Source of the DNA: a virus
IMG/VR virus record: IMGVR_UViG_3300027797_001262
Location: 1-28,240 of that record
Length of the DNA stretch: 28,240 nt
Direction: 5' to 3' (one strand)
Positions 22,372-28,240 of this stretch are shown here, in pieces. The notes below the pieces were generated by a model. That model worked only from the letters and a program-made list of their open reading frames with translations. It did no database searches and was not told the DNA's origin. Numbering within the stretch: position 1 is the stretch's first letter; each line of letters opens with the position of its first letter. The translations under genes and the position numbers were made by a program.

Positions 22372-22378
22372 GATTAAC

Positions 22379-22456
<78 letters not shown>

Positions 22457-22479
22457 TATTATATACAGCAGCAACACCA

Positions 22480-22556
22480 CACGCCTTAGCTCAGTTGGAT
22501 AGAGCAACAGCCTTCTAAGCTGTGGGCCACTGGTTCGAATCCAGTAGGCGTGGCCA
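22480..22556 (+). tRNA. tRNA-Arg (UCU)
   Basis: The anticodon loop is CTTCTAA (UCU, reads AGA/AGG). The D arm is GCTCAGTTGGATAGAGC, the T arm has GGTTCGAATCC, discriminator G, CCA encoded. The body is very like bacterial Arg-UCU, but the first pair is C1-G72 instead of the usual G1-C72. It would relieve rare AGA codons in the host. Confidence 0.94.
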
Positions 22557-22609
22557 TAATAACGTTGCAGCATGTTGAGAAGCAGCAGTTGAGCGCAGCG
22601 TACGAGAGA

Positions 22610-22696
22610 GCCCGGATGGTGAAATAGGTAGACACAAGAGACTTAAAATCTCTCGCTCGAAAGGGCATGCCGGTTCGATTCCGGCTCCGGGCACCA
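22610..22696 (+). tRNA. tRNA-Leu (UAA)
   Basis: This 87-nt class II tRNA has acceptor GCCCGGA/TCCGGGC, anticodon loop CTTAAAA (UAA), a long variable arm (CGCTCGAAAGGGCATG region), T loop TTCGATT, discriminator A, and encoded CCA. It reads UUA/UUG. Confidence 0.94.
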
Positions 22697-22799
22697 AGAA
22701 CAGCAGCAACTTGAAAGACCTGCGCAGCGCACAGCAGCAGCCTGCAGCTAATGAGAGTGCCGCGGGCTAGCCCAAAGTGTGGCAGTTTGGCTACAGTTT

Positions 22800-22837
22800 G
22801 GTTATCCACAAGCACTGTGTATAACCTGTGGATAACC
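22800..22837. promoter_or_regulatory. Cluster of three DnaA-box matches (candidate origin element)
   Basis: TTATCCACA at 22802-22810 (plus) and the same consensus on the minus strand at 22827-22835 lie within an 11-bp perfect inverted repeat (GGTTATCCACA / TGTGGATAACC). A third match, TTATACACA, is on the minus strand at 22816-22824 in the loop. All fit TTATNCACA. A directly repeated CAGTTTGG (22783, 22794) precedes and a T-rich stretch (22884-22894) follows. Host DnaA binding is therefore likely; origin function is inference. Confidence 0.7.
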
Positions 22838-22895
22838 TTAACCACCAACATCTAGAACAAGAAACCCTAGTGTGTCATGGGTCTTTTTATTTTGG

Positions 22896-22924
22896 TTGAC
22901 GGCATCACCAAAATGCAGTATAAT
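22896..22924 (+). promoter_or_regulatory. Sigma70 promoter with near-leaderless start
   Basis: TTGACG, 17 bp, TATAAT. The ATG at 22931 begins 7 nt after the -10 box, at the expected transcription start. Confidence 0.8.
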
Positions 22925-22930
22925 AGACAC

Positions 22931-23269
22931 ATGACACAGACAAACACCATTCGTAAAAAGCGCACAGATCGCAATCATATCATATATGAGTTGCGTGTTG
23001 CTGGGGGCAACTACATAGGAGTCACTGCCAAAACAGAGACTACTATTAATAAGTCAGTTCTTGCTCGTGCCGCTAAACACTTCTATCGTGCCAAGAAAGA
23101 AGCTAAGGATTGGGCCTTGTGTCATGCCCTGCGCACTCTCAGCGACAAGAGCGAGATAGAAGTATACGTGCATGAAGTGGTTCGTGGCAAGGCTCAAGCC
23201 CACAAGCGTGAGGTAGAGCTACGTCGTGCCATTAACCCTACACTGAATACGGATGTTCGTGGGGACTGA
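22931..23269 (+). CDS. GIY-YIG nuclease-like protein
   Basis: This is a 112-aa protein from ATG 22931. IIYELRVAGGNYIGVTA fits the GIY-YIG core (here xIY...YIG), a conserved Arg-x3-His lies in LARAAKHFYRA, and REVELRRAINPTLNT provides the Glu and Asn at the end of the fold. KKRTDRNH at the N-terminus and EVVRGKAQAHKREVEL are features seen in homologous T4-like phage proteins. It probably cuts DNA. The longer frame from 22877 starts upstream of the promoter and is unlikely to be translated, so this mRNA may be leaderless. Confidence 0.78.
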   Translation: MTQTNTIRKKRTDRNHIIYELRVAGGNYIGVTAKTETTINKSVLARAAKHFYRAKKEAKDWALCHALRTLSDKSEIEVYVHEVVRGKAQAHKREVELRRAINPTLNTDVRGD

Positions 23270-23298
23270 TTGACTGATTGGGCAAATGGCACTATAAT
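23270..23298 (+). promoter_or_regulatory. Sigma70 promoter of the 23328-24383 operon
   Basis: TTGACT, 17 bp, TATAAT, then the leader AGACACATACACACACAAAG and the ribosome binding site GGAGCGA before ATG 23328. Confidence 0.85.
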
Positions 23299-23327
23299 AG
23301 ACACATACACACACAAAGGAGCGAAAG

Positions 23328-23501
23328 ATGACATTCACACAAGCTATGGTATACATTAGCCAACGCAAAGAAGCTGATGGCTCAGGACTGTTAGAGACTC
23401 TGCAGTACATGCAGGACAACTTGGATGAGTTTGAGCCTGTTGAACAGCAGGCCTTCCGAGTTGTGATGAACGATTTCCGCAAACTGTTAACACCCGCTTA
23501 A
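23328..23501 (+). CDS. Small helical protein (57 aa), function unknown
   Basis: This is a 57-aa frame (MTFTQAMVYISQRKEADGSG start, ending RKLLTPA) with GGAGCGAAAG directly before the ATG. It is wholly helical with hydrophobic residues every three to four positions. It is the first gene of a four-gene early operon; the next starts 10 nt downstream with its own AAGGAG. No family is recognised. Confidence 0.78.
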   Translation: MTFTQAMVYISQRKEADGSGLLETLQYMQDNLDEFEPVEQQAFRVVMNDFRKLLTPA

Positions 23502-23511
23502 GGAGCACAAG

Positions 23512-23778
23512 ATGAAAGCATTAGAGAAGTTTTTGAAAGACAAGAATCACTGGAACTCATTCTTCAAGGGCCCACAGTACTCCTTGAACAGTGCCAAGGA
23601 CCGTCAGGCTGTGGCAGACATGATTGACTCTGCCCTTAGCCCAGAGAACTTGACATGCGATGGTGAACTGCCTAGAGCAGAGGTTAACCGCCGCTACAAA
23701 GAGTTGATGACAGCGGCTCGTCAGCTGAAGAAGTACGACCCTACAGTTACATTCTACGAATACGAAACGGAGATCTAA
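23512..23778 (+). CDS. Small early protein (88 aa), function unknown
   Basis: This is an 88-aa protein (MKALEKFLKDKNHWNSFFKG start), with a basic N-terminus and acidic C-terminus (YEYETEI). AAGGAGC precedes the ATG. It abuts the next gene with no gap. Helical segments (DRQAVADMIDSAL; NRRYKELMTAARQL) dominate. Not recognised. Confidence 0.75.
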   Translation: MKALEKFLKDKNHWNSFFKGPQYSLNSAKDRQAVADMIDSALSPENLTCDGELPRAEVNRRYKELMTAARQLKKYDPTVTFYEYETEI

Positions 23779-24156
23779 ATGAGACACTACGACGAATTGG
23801 CTGTATACGAGCGCAACGGCTTTGATATTATTGTGGATAAATCATATGAAGACCTGGACCCCAAAGACTGCTTCGACGACACCCAGTTCGACATTGCAGA
23901 GATCAACCACAACATCGAACACGGGAATCTTGACTGGTTCATGCTGCGTGTCCGAGTTATGGTTGAGAACATCGAACTCAGTTCACAGTTCTTGGGCGGA
24001 TGCTTATATGAAGACGCCCGCGAAGTCCTTACTGACGGGACTGCCGAAGACCTCATTGCTGAAGCGTTGGTAGAGGCCAAACGGGATGTCTACCGCTTAT
24101 ACAAGAAGTTCCAGGACATCAGCTGGGAACTTGATGCAGAAGGAGTTGCAGCATGA
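23779..24156 (+). CDS. Acidic early protein (125 aa), function unknown
   Basis: This is a 125-aa, strongly acidic protein (YEDLDPKDCFDDTQFDIAEI near residue 25; TDGTAEDLIAEALVEAKRDV near 87), mostly helical. The charge could suit a DNA mimic or an inhibitor of a host DNA-binding protein, but there is no specific motif. It has ATGA overlap with the next gene. Confidence 0.75.
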   Translation: MRHYDELAVYERNGFDIIVDKSYEDLDPKDCFDDTQFDIAEINHNIEHGNLDWFMLRVRVMVENIELSSQFLGGCLYEDAREVLTDGTAEDLIAEALVEAKRDVYRLYKKFQDISWELDAEGVAA

Positions 24157-24383
24157 TCACAGCTGAACAACTGACTACGCTGACAACGTTTACAGCGGCA
24201 GCATTGACCAAGGCCCTAGACAATGAGGACTACCAATTCACGGGCACCAAGTTCCTAGGGCTTACAAACGGGGGCGAGTTCTGTTACAAGTGTACCTACC
24301 CTGTAAAGGGCGGCACTGACAGCACCAAGGTGTTCTTGAAGTTTGACCCTACAGTGGGCAGGGTTATTGCCACAGTAGGTTGA
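24153..24383 (+). CDS. Small early protein (76 aa), function unknown
   Basis: This is a 76-aa protein: an N-terminal helix (AEQLTTLTTFTAAALTKAL), then beta strands (YQFTGTKFLGLTNGGEFCYK) ending VGRVIATVG. It is the last gene of its operon; the next promoter begins in its stop codon. No family is recognised. Confidence 0.73.
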   Translation: MITAEQLTTLTTFTAAALTKALDNEDYQFTGTKFLGLTNGGEFCYKCTYPVKGGTDSTKVFLKFDPTVGRVIATVG

Positions 24384-24408
24384 CGGGAGTGGCGAAAGCT
24401 GCTATAAT
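24380..24408 (+). promoter_or_regulatory. Sigma70 promoter before 24442
   Basis: TTGACG, 17 bp, TATAAT, with a 33-nt leader ending in GGAGCGA before the ATG. Confidence 0.84.
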
Positions 24409-24441
24409 AGATACTTAACTTAACAACATTGGAGCGATACA

Positions 24442-24909
24442 ATGGGAACACGAAGCACTATTGCGTTAGAGTACGCAGACGGCACAGTAGAACAAGTCTA
24501 CTGCCACTGGGATGGCTACTTGGCCTACAACGGCAAGATGCTGCAGGACTACTATTCAAACCCGTTCATCTTGCGTGACTTGATTGACTTGGGCGACATC
24601 AGTTCACTCAAGCCCACAATCGGTACCAAGCACGACTTCAGTCACTTTGGTACAGCGTTGGATCAAAAGGCCTACGATGCGCTCTACGGCGACATGACCA
24701 CATTCTACGGACGTGATCGTGGCGAGACAGGTACGAGTGCCAAGAAGTTCAAAGACTTTGCTGACTACAAGGCTCGTCACCAGTATGAGGAATACGAGTA
24801 CATCCTGCGCTCAGTAGGTGGTGAGGCAGTTTGGTTTGTTGCAGATCACAGCGACGAGTTCAAGCCCTTGTTGCAGGCATTAATTGCAGAAGAGGAATGT
24901 GTGGCTTAA
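24442..24909 (+). CDS. Conserved T4-like phage protein (155 aa), function unknown
   Basis: It begins MGTRSTIALEYADGTVEQVY and continues CHWDGYLAYNGK, LRDLIDLGDISSL and TTFYGRDRGETGT. This sequence pattern is common in hypothetical proteins of T4-like and other large phages. The conserved His-Trp-Asp-Gly and Tyr-Gly-Arg-Asp-Arg-Gly blocks suggest a specific fold or active site, but the role is not established. It is monocistronic, with its own promoter and GGAGCGA ribosome binding site. Confidence 0.82.
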   Translation: MGTRSTIALEYADGTVEQVYCHWDGYLAYNGKMLQDYYSNPFILRDLIDLGDISSLKPTIGTKHDFSHFGTALDQKAYDALYGDMTTFYGRDRGETGTSAKKFKDFADYKARHQYEEYEYILRSVGGEAVWFVADHSDEFKPLLQALIAEEECVA

Positions 24910-24923
24910 ATGCCACAACGCAA

Positions 24924-24946
24924 CTAGGGGTTGACAATACCCCTAG
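24924..24946. promoter_or_regulatory. Operator-like palindrome over a -35 box
   Basis: CTAGGGGT - TGACAAT - ACCCCTAG is a perfect 8-bp inverted repeat whose loop contains nearly all of the TTGACA box of the next promoter. A bound protein would block RNA polymerase. There is no T-run, so a terminator is less likely. Confidence 0.7.
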
Positions 24947-24959
24947 AGTGCGCTATAAT
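24931..24959 (+). promoter_or_regulatory. Sigma70 promoter for the AAA+ ATPase gene
   Basis: TTGACA, 17 bp, TATAAT, followed by a leader very like that at 23293 and GGAGCGAAAG before ATG 24991. Confidence 0.86.
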
Positions 24960-24990
24960 AGAGACTTACTAACACACACAGGAGCGAAAG

Positions 24991-26043
24991 ATGGCTACAT
25001 TAGTTGAGATTGTTGAGGGTTCGTATGGTGCTCGCAAGAACATGATCTATCCCGGCATTCGGTTGCAAATGGTCAAGGACTTTGACGGTGAGGCTATTAC
25101 TTGCCTTGCTGGCGAAGAGATTGAAAACGGACGCAATCCCTACAAGAAGATCCGCGTCAAGGTCTCTGGCATTAATGCATACCGCGTGGTTGCGCATATT
25201 GACGAGGCTCCTGTAGGAGAGAACAGTTTGGTACAACTTAAGGTGGCTGATAGTGCTGTAGCACACATTACGGACGAAGAGCTCATCGAGAAGACTCGTG
25301 CTCGCTTCCAAGTACTTACAGACATGACTAAGGCTGTTAAGGCTGGTGATGTACGTGCTATGATTGTCACAGGTCCCCCAGGCGTAGGCAAATCGTTTGG
25401 TGTTGAAGAAGTGCTCACTAAGGACGACTTGTTCAATACCTTAGGCGAGCGCAAGCCACGCTACGAGATTGTGAAAGGTGCTATGAGTGCCATTGGCTTG
25501 TACAGCAAGCTCTACGAGTTCTCAAGCGAGAAGAATGTTATTGTGTTCGATGACTGCGACTCAGTGTTGCTGGACGACTTGAGCTTGAACATCTTGAAGG
25601 CGGCTTTGGACAGTTCCAAGAAGCGTACTATCAGCTGGAACACTGACAGCCGTATCCTACGAAGCGAAGGCATCCCAGATCGCTTCGAGTTCAAGGCTGG
25701 TGCTATCTTTATTACCAACATCAAGTTTGAGAACGTGCGCTCTAAGAAGCTACAGGATCACCTTGCCGCTCTTGAGAGCCGTTGCCACTACATTGATCTG
25801 CAGATGGACACAGACCGTGAGAAGGTGTTGCGTATCAAGCAGATCGTTGCAGACGGCATGCTTGACGAGTACGAGCTGAGCGATGTGGCCAAGATTGATG
25901 TTGTGGACTTTGTGTCTAACAACCGTGCTAAACTACGCGAGCTGAGCCTGCGTACGGTGTTGAAGGTTGCACAATTGCGCAAGGCATTTGCCAGCAACTG
26001 GGAAGCAATGGCAGAGGTCACTGTTATGAAGCGAGGTGCATGA
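24991..26043 (+). CDS. AAA+ ATPase
   Basis: This is a 350-aa protein. An N-terminal beta-rich domain (1-90) precedes a single AAA+ module: Walker A GPPGVGKS (about 127-134), Walker B VIVFDDCD, sensor 1 region AIFITN, and a following Arg-rich segment. The C-terminal helices (VDFVSNNRAKLRELSLRTVL) fit the AAA+ lid. It is typical of phage ATPases of unknown partner. Its early promoter carries a palindromic operator. It may work with the second ATPase at 27675 or remodel host complexes. Confidence 0.88.
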   Translation: MATLVEIVEGSYGARKNMIYPGIRLQMVKDFDGEAITCLAGEEIENGRNPYKKIRVKVSGINAYRVVAHIDEAPVGENSLVQLKVADSAVAHITDEELIEKTRARFQVLTDMTKAVKAGDVRAMIVTGPPGVGKSFGVEEVLTKDDLFNTLGERKPRYEIVKGAMSAIGLYSKLYEFSSEKNVIVFDDCDSVLLDDLSLNILKAALDSSKKRTISWNTDSRILRSEGIPDRFEFKAGAIFITNIKFENVRSKKLQDHLAALESRCHYIDLQMDTDREKVLRIKQIVADGMLDEYELSDVAKIDVVDFVSNNRAKLRELSLRTVLKVAQLRKAFASNWEAMAEVTVMKRGA

Positions 26044-26261
26044 TGGCTGAGTGCCAATACATTGGCCCGGAGCAGGCAGAGCCGCCCTATACACACTGTG
26101 GCCGGGAGGTATTCCCAGGCAAGAGCTACTGTGAAGATCACGTGTGGGTGGTCTACAAGAAGAACACCAACGTGGGTAACAAGAAGAAACTGAAAGAGAT
26201 TGAGAAAGAACTTGCAGAAGTTAAGCGTCTACAAGAGATAGCGGAGTATGAAAATGAATAA
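26043..26261 (+). CDS. Small Cys/His zinc-binding protein, GcrA-like knuckle
   Basis: This is a 72-aa protein. Residues about 4-36 (CQYIGPEQ ... YTHCGREVFPGKSYCEDHVW) show Cys-x14-Cys-x9-Cys-x2-His spacing resembling the C-terminal zinc motif of GcrA-type regulators and related phage proteins. A charged coiled-coil tail follows (KKKLKEIEKELAEVKRLQEI). The ATG at 26043 has GAGG at 6 nt; ATG 26040 would add one Met. It may bind RNA polymerase or DNA, but only by analogy. Confidence 0.72.
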   Translation: MAECQYIGPEQAEPPYTHCGREVFPGKSYCEDHVWVVYKKNTNVGNKKKLKEIEKELAEVKRLQEIAEYENE

Positions 26262-26445
26262 GATCATGTTGGTAGTAGGATTTGCTGTGTTCATCGTTGC
26301 CCTAGTTGTTCTAGGACCTTGGCTGGTAATTTGGGCCATGAACACATTGTTTCCTATATTGCTGATCCCTTACACTTGGCAGACTTGGTTGGCTGTTCTG
26401 ATCATGAGTGCCTTCTTCCAAACCAAAGTGAGTGTGAAGAAGTAA
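26248..26445 (+). CDS. Small membrane protein (65 aa)
   Basis: This 65-aa protein has two hydrophobic helices: residues about 5-30 (KIMLVVGFAVFIVALVVLG) and 36-56 (FPILLIPYTWQTWLAVLIMS), with short basic ends. It overlaps the preceding gene by 14 nt. Early expression and size would suit an inner-membrane host-takeover or exclusion protein; there is no sequence proof. Confidence 0.7.
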   Translation: MKMNKIMLVVGFAVFIVALVVLGPWLVIWAMNTLFPILLIPYTWQTWLAVLIMSAFFQTKVSVKK

Positions 26446-26462
26446 TTTGGCGAAATTGATCA

Positions 26463-26491
26463 TTGCTCTTGATCATGGATGCCTGTATACT
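26463..26491 (+). promoter_or_regulatory. Possible sigma70 promoter before 26537
   Basis: TTGCTC, 17 bp, TATACT. The -35 box is weaker than the others here, but the spacing is the same and a 45-nt leader with GGA precedes the ATG at 26537. Confidence 0.55.
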
Positions 26492-26536
26492 TGTATGAAG
26501 CTGTTAGTAAACAGCTCTAACAAAGGAAACTTAAAA

Positions 26537-26809
26537 ATGAAGAGATTCAATCCAGAAACAAAGACTTTCAAGGTCTTCTCAGCACTGCATAGTGGTGCAA
26601 CATTGACAGCCAGCAAAGCCAAGCATGACTTGGGCGTTGGTAACTTGGCAGCAGAAGCCAGCCGCATTCGTCAAGCAGGCTACGCTGTTTATTCAAACAG
26701 CCGCAAAGCTGGCAACGGTGTTACTGTTACCGAATACGTAATGGGCAAGCCATCACGTGAAATCGTTGCTCTAGGCTACAAGGCCAAAGCAATGGGCATC
26801 ACGCTCTAA
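26537..26809 (+). CDS. Small winged-helix-like protein (90 aa)
   Basis: This is a 90-aa basic protein from ATG 26537 (AAAGGA upstream); a frame extending back to 26447 crosses the promoter. FSALHSGATLTASKAKHDLG, then NLAAEASRIRQAGYAVYSNS looks like helix-turn-helix followed by a wing, as in small phage DNA-binding proteins. It is followed by a strong terminator, so it is a separate transcription unit. It is a candidate regulator of the palindromic promoters in this window. Confidence 0.72.
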   Translation: MKRFNPETKTFKVFSALHSGATLTASKAKHDLGVGNLAAEASRIRQAGYAVYSNSRKAGNGVTVTEYVMGKPSREIVALGYKAKAMGITL

Positions 26810-26854
26810 GGTTTCAAACAGGCAAGCCGATTCGCTCCCGGGGCGCCTTTTGAG

Positions 26855-26882
26855 GGTGTTGTAGAAATACAACACCTTTTTT
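26855..26882 (+). terminator. Rho-independent terminator
   Basis: A 9-bp stem GGTGTTGTA / TACAACACC closed by a GAAA tetraloop is followed at once by TTTTTT. It is placed 45 nt after the stop at 26809 and before the next promoter at 26905. Confidence 0.93.
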
Positions 26883-26904
26883 CTTGACCGGCACTCCAGC
26901 CTGG

Positions 26905-26933
26905 TTGACACTTTGGCTGAAAGGCTATATAAT
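26905..26933 (+). promoter_or_regulatory. Sigma70 promoter before 26965
   Basis: TTGACA, 17 bp, TATAAT, then a leader ending in GGAGCGA before ATG 26965. Confidence 0.86.
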
Positions 26934-26964
26934 AGAGACATACAGCAACAAAACGGAGCGAACA

Positions 26965-27600
26965 ATGTTTACAGCAGATCAGGTTTGGGGATTGGCGGTA
27001 GCAGCAGATCGTATCAACGGTGGCTACTTCAAGGAAGATGTCTACGTGATGGAGAATGAATGCCAGAAGCGAGTCACACAGGCCAACAAGCTGATGGTCA
27101 AGCAATGGCTCCGCGAAGGTGCGTTCACTGAAGCTACAGCAGAGGACATTGAGAAGGGTCGTGCGGTTCGCAACTACTTCAATGGATTCTTGCTCAAGCA
27201 GATCAGCGGTAAGATCAACGATTTCGAACAGCAGGCCCTGCGCATTGCACAGATGGATGAGTTCACTGGCCGTAACATGTTGGAGTTCGCCATCGTAAGC
27301 TGCTTGCCTGGTGTGATGCTGCGCGATCAAATCCGTAACGAGTTGGCTCGTGAAGTCCGCGGCAGTACTCAATTGCAGGGCGCTGTAGGCGACAAGATCC
27401 AAGGAGAGATCGAGGTTGTCAAGTGCTACTACAGCAAAGACTATGACAAGTATAGGGTTACTGCTAAACTGGTTGACAGTTTCGTGGATTTCTGGTATAA
27501 TAGTAACTTAGAAGCAGGCACTAGATTAAACATCAAAGCAAAGATTAAAAGTGTTCGTGGCGATAATACAACACAATTAAACTTCGTAAAAAGAGCTTGA
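26965..27600 (+). CDS. Conserved phage protein (211 aa), possible OB-type C-terminus
   Basis: It starts MFTADQVWGLAVAADRINGG. The first 130 residues are helical (QANKLMVKQWLREG; RNYFNGFLLKQISGK). The C-terminal 80 (GDKIQGEIEVVKCYYSKDYD ... GTRLNIKAKIKSVRG) form alternating strands compatible with an OB fold. It is similar in layout to conserved early proteins of T4-like phages. A perfect internal promoter lies at 27473-27501 in its 3' end. Its role is unknown; nucleic-acid binding is a guess from the fold pattern. Confidence 0.75.
   Translation: MFTADQVWGLAVAADRINGGYFKEDVYVMENECQKRVTQANKLMVKQWLREGAFTEATAEDIEKGRAVRNYFNGFLLKQISGKINDFEQQALRIAQMDEFTGRNMLEFAIVSCLPGVMLRDQIRNELAREVRGSTQLQGAVGDKIQGEIEVVKCYYSKDYDKYRVTAKLVDSFVDFWYNSNLEAGTRLNIKAKIKSVRGDNTTQLNFVKRA
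27473..27501 (+). promoter_or_regulatory. Internal sigma70 consensus promoter inside a gene
   Basis: TTGACA, 17 bp, TATAAT lies within the coding region ending at 27600, about 175 nt before the next ATG. It may add to transcription of the MoxR-type gene, making tandem promoters with the one at 27597. Confidence 0.65.
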
Positions 27601-27625
27601 CAACTGAGCTGATCGGTGTTATACT
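27597..27625 (+). promoter_or_regulatory. Sigma70 promoter for the MoxR-type ATPase
   Basis: TTGACA, 17 bp, TATACT, with the -35 box over the previous stop codon and a 49-nt leader to ATG 27675. Confidence 0.82.
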
Positions 27626-27674
27626 ATTAACACTGAGAAAGCAATTTTAACTGAGAAAAGAAAGAGGTCTTATT

Positions 27675-28240
27675 ATGGCAAAGTCAACAGATATCAGCGT
27701 TCGTCAAGTTGGTCCCAAGAACGCAAAGAAGTCAATCCGTTTCGCAATTAAGAAACGCCGTCCTGTGTTCCTTTGGGGCCCTCCAGGAATTGGTAAGTCA
27801 GACATCGTTAAGCAGATCGGCGAAGACGCTGGTCGCGAAGTCATCGACGTTCGCCTGGCCCTGTGGGAGCCTACAGACATCAAGGGTATCCCCTACTACA
27901 ATGCAGACAAGGGCACAATGGTTTGGGCTCCCCCTGCAGAGCTTCCTACCAACCCAGAGTCAACTGCAATCATCTTCCTAGATGAATTGAACAGTGCCCC
28001 TCCTGCTGTTCAGGCTGCGGCCTATCAGTTGATCCTTAACCGCCGTGTTGGTACATACGAATTGCCTAAGGGCGTTGACGTAGTGGCGGCGGGTAATAGA
28101 GAAGGCGACCGTGGCGTGACATATCGTATGCCTGCTCCCCTGGCTAACCGTTTCATTCACTTGGAAGCAAAGGTAGACTTTGATGACTTCCAGGAGTGGG
28201 CTGTTATGAATGACGTTCACCCTGAGGTGTTGGGTTATGT
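27675..28240 (+). CDS. MoxR-type AAA+ ATPase, C-terminus cut by window edge
   Basis: 188 codons are visible from ATG 27675. Walker A is WGPPGIGKS (about 35-43), the Walker B region is AIIFLDELNSAPPAVQAAAY, followed by sensor 1 VVAAGNREGD and PAPLANRFIHLE. The 'FLDELNxAPPxVQAA' and 'AxGNRxxD' motifs are those of MoxR/RavA-family ATPases, which usually work with a von Willebrand factor A protein as a chaperone or metal-insertion system. A VWA gene, if present, would lie beyond the window. Confidence 0.9.
   Translation, partial: MAKSTDISVRQVGPKNAKKSIRFAIKKRRPVFLWGPPGIGKSDIVKQIGEDAGREVIDVRLALWEPTDIKGIPYYNADKGTMVWAPPAELPTNPESTAIIFLDELNSAPPAVQAAAYQLILNRRVGTYELPKGVDVVAAGNREGDRGVTYRMPAPLANRFIHLEAKVDFDDFQEWAVMNDVHPEVLGY

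Noticed and set aside
22864-22888. A possible terminator (ACCC ... GGGTCTTTTT) after the tRNAs.
   Set aside because: The stem is only 4 bp with an 11-nt loop. Too weak to call, although the T-run is suggestive.
26463-26475. Repeated TGATCAT / GATCATG around 26458-26478 as an operator.
   Set aside because: Short and imperfect; GATCA repeats are frequent by chance in this window.

Overview
The window is part of a tailed, probably T4-type (myovirus-like) bacteriophage genome from a Gram-negative, likely aquatic host. The evidence is tightly packed genes with ATGA/TAATG overlaps, a tail-fibre-like gene, an ATP-dependent DNA ligase, three tRNAs, many small genes without known function, and two promoter classes. 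One class is near-consensus sigma70 promoters (TTGACA, exactly 17 bp, TATAAT/TATACT). The other is T4-late-like TAAATA boxes. Host hints are indirect: a BPSL0761-like gene recalls Burkholderiales, and an ADP-heptose pathway implies a host with heptose in its LPS. The host cannot be fixed from this sequence.

Layout. (1) 1-2065, minus strand: virion genes (an incomplete structural protein, a tail-fibre-like protein with five internal repeats, a small conserved protein) behind a late box. (2) 2140-3342, plus: 5-aminolevulinate synthase (hemA). (3) 3326-6864, minus: a coupled cluster clpP - cupin - gmhB - hldC - hldA - hldD covering most of ADP-L-glycero-D-manno-heptose synthesis. (4) 6911-8313: an SGNH-like protein and an HNH nuclease. 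(5) 8378-12678, plus: a 54-aa protein, a DEAD-box helicase, an NPPY adenine methyltransferase and a second half-length methyltransferase, behind a promoter with a palindrome between its -35 and -10 boxes. (6) 12731-16477, plus: DNA ligase and small genes. (7) 16485-17255: a D,D-carboxypeptidase-like S11 peptidase. (8) 17232-21249, mostly minus: radical SAM protein, YqgE/AlgH protein, small genes, a lipoprotein, a 2OG-Fe(II) oxygenase, and a 23-aa membrane peptide coupled to two small genes.

(9) 21261-22930 is a gene-poor switch region. It holds a four-copy GGCCCCGCTG repeat, inverted and direct repeats, three tRNAs (CAU, Arg-UCU, Leu-UAA) and a compact cluster of three DnaA-box matches, so it is a candidate replication origin or control region. 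(10) 22931-28240, plus: an early region of small genes, each group with its own sigma70 promoter and a recurring GGAGCGA ribosome binding site, including two AAA+ ATPases (the second runs off the window).

Likely programme: host polymerase reads the sigma70 promoters early (nucleases, AAA+ ATPases, ligase, helicase/methyltransferase, ClpP/heptose cluster). Late boxes then switch on virion, envelope and metabolic genes (hemA, carboxypeptidase, lipoprotein, oxygenase). Many late boxes lie only 4-10 nt from the start codon, which would give leaderless or nearly leaderless mRNAs. The most noteworthy points are the hemA plus ADP-heptose gene set, the helicase/split-methyltransferase operon, the late-box spacing, and the DnaA-box/repeat region.
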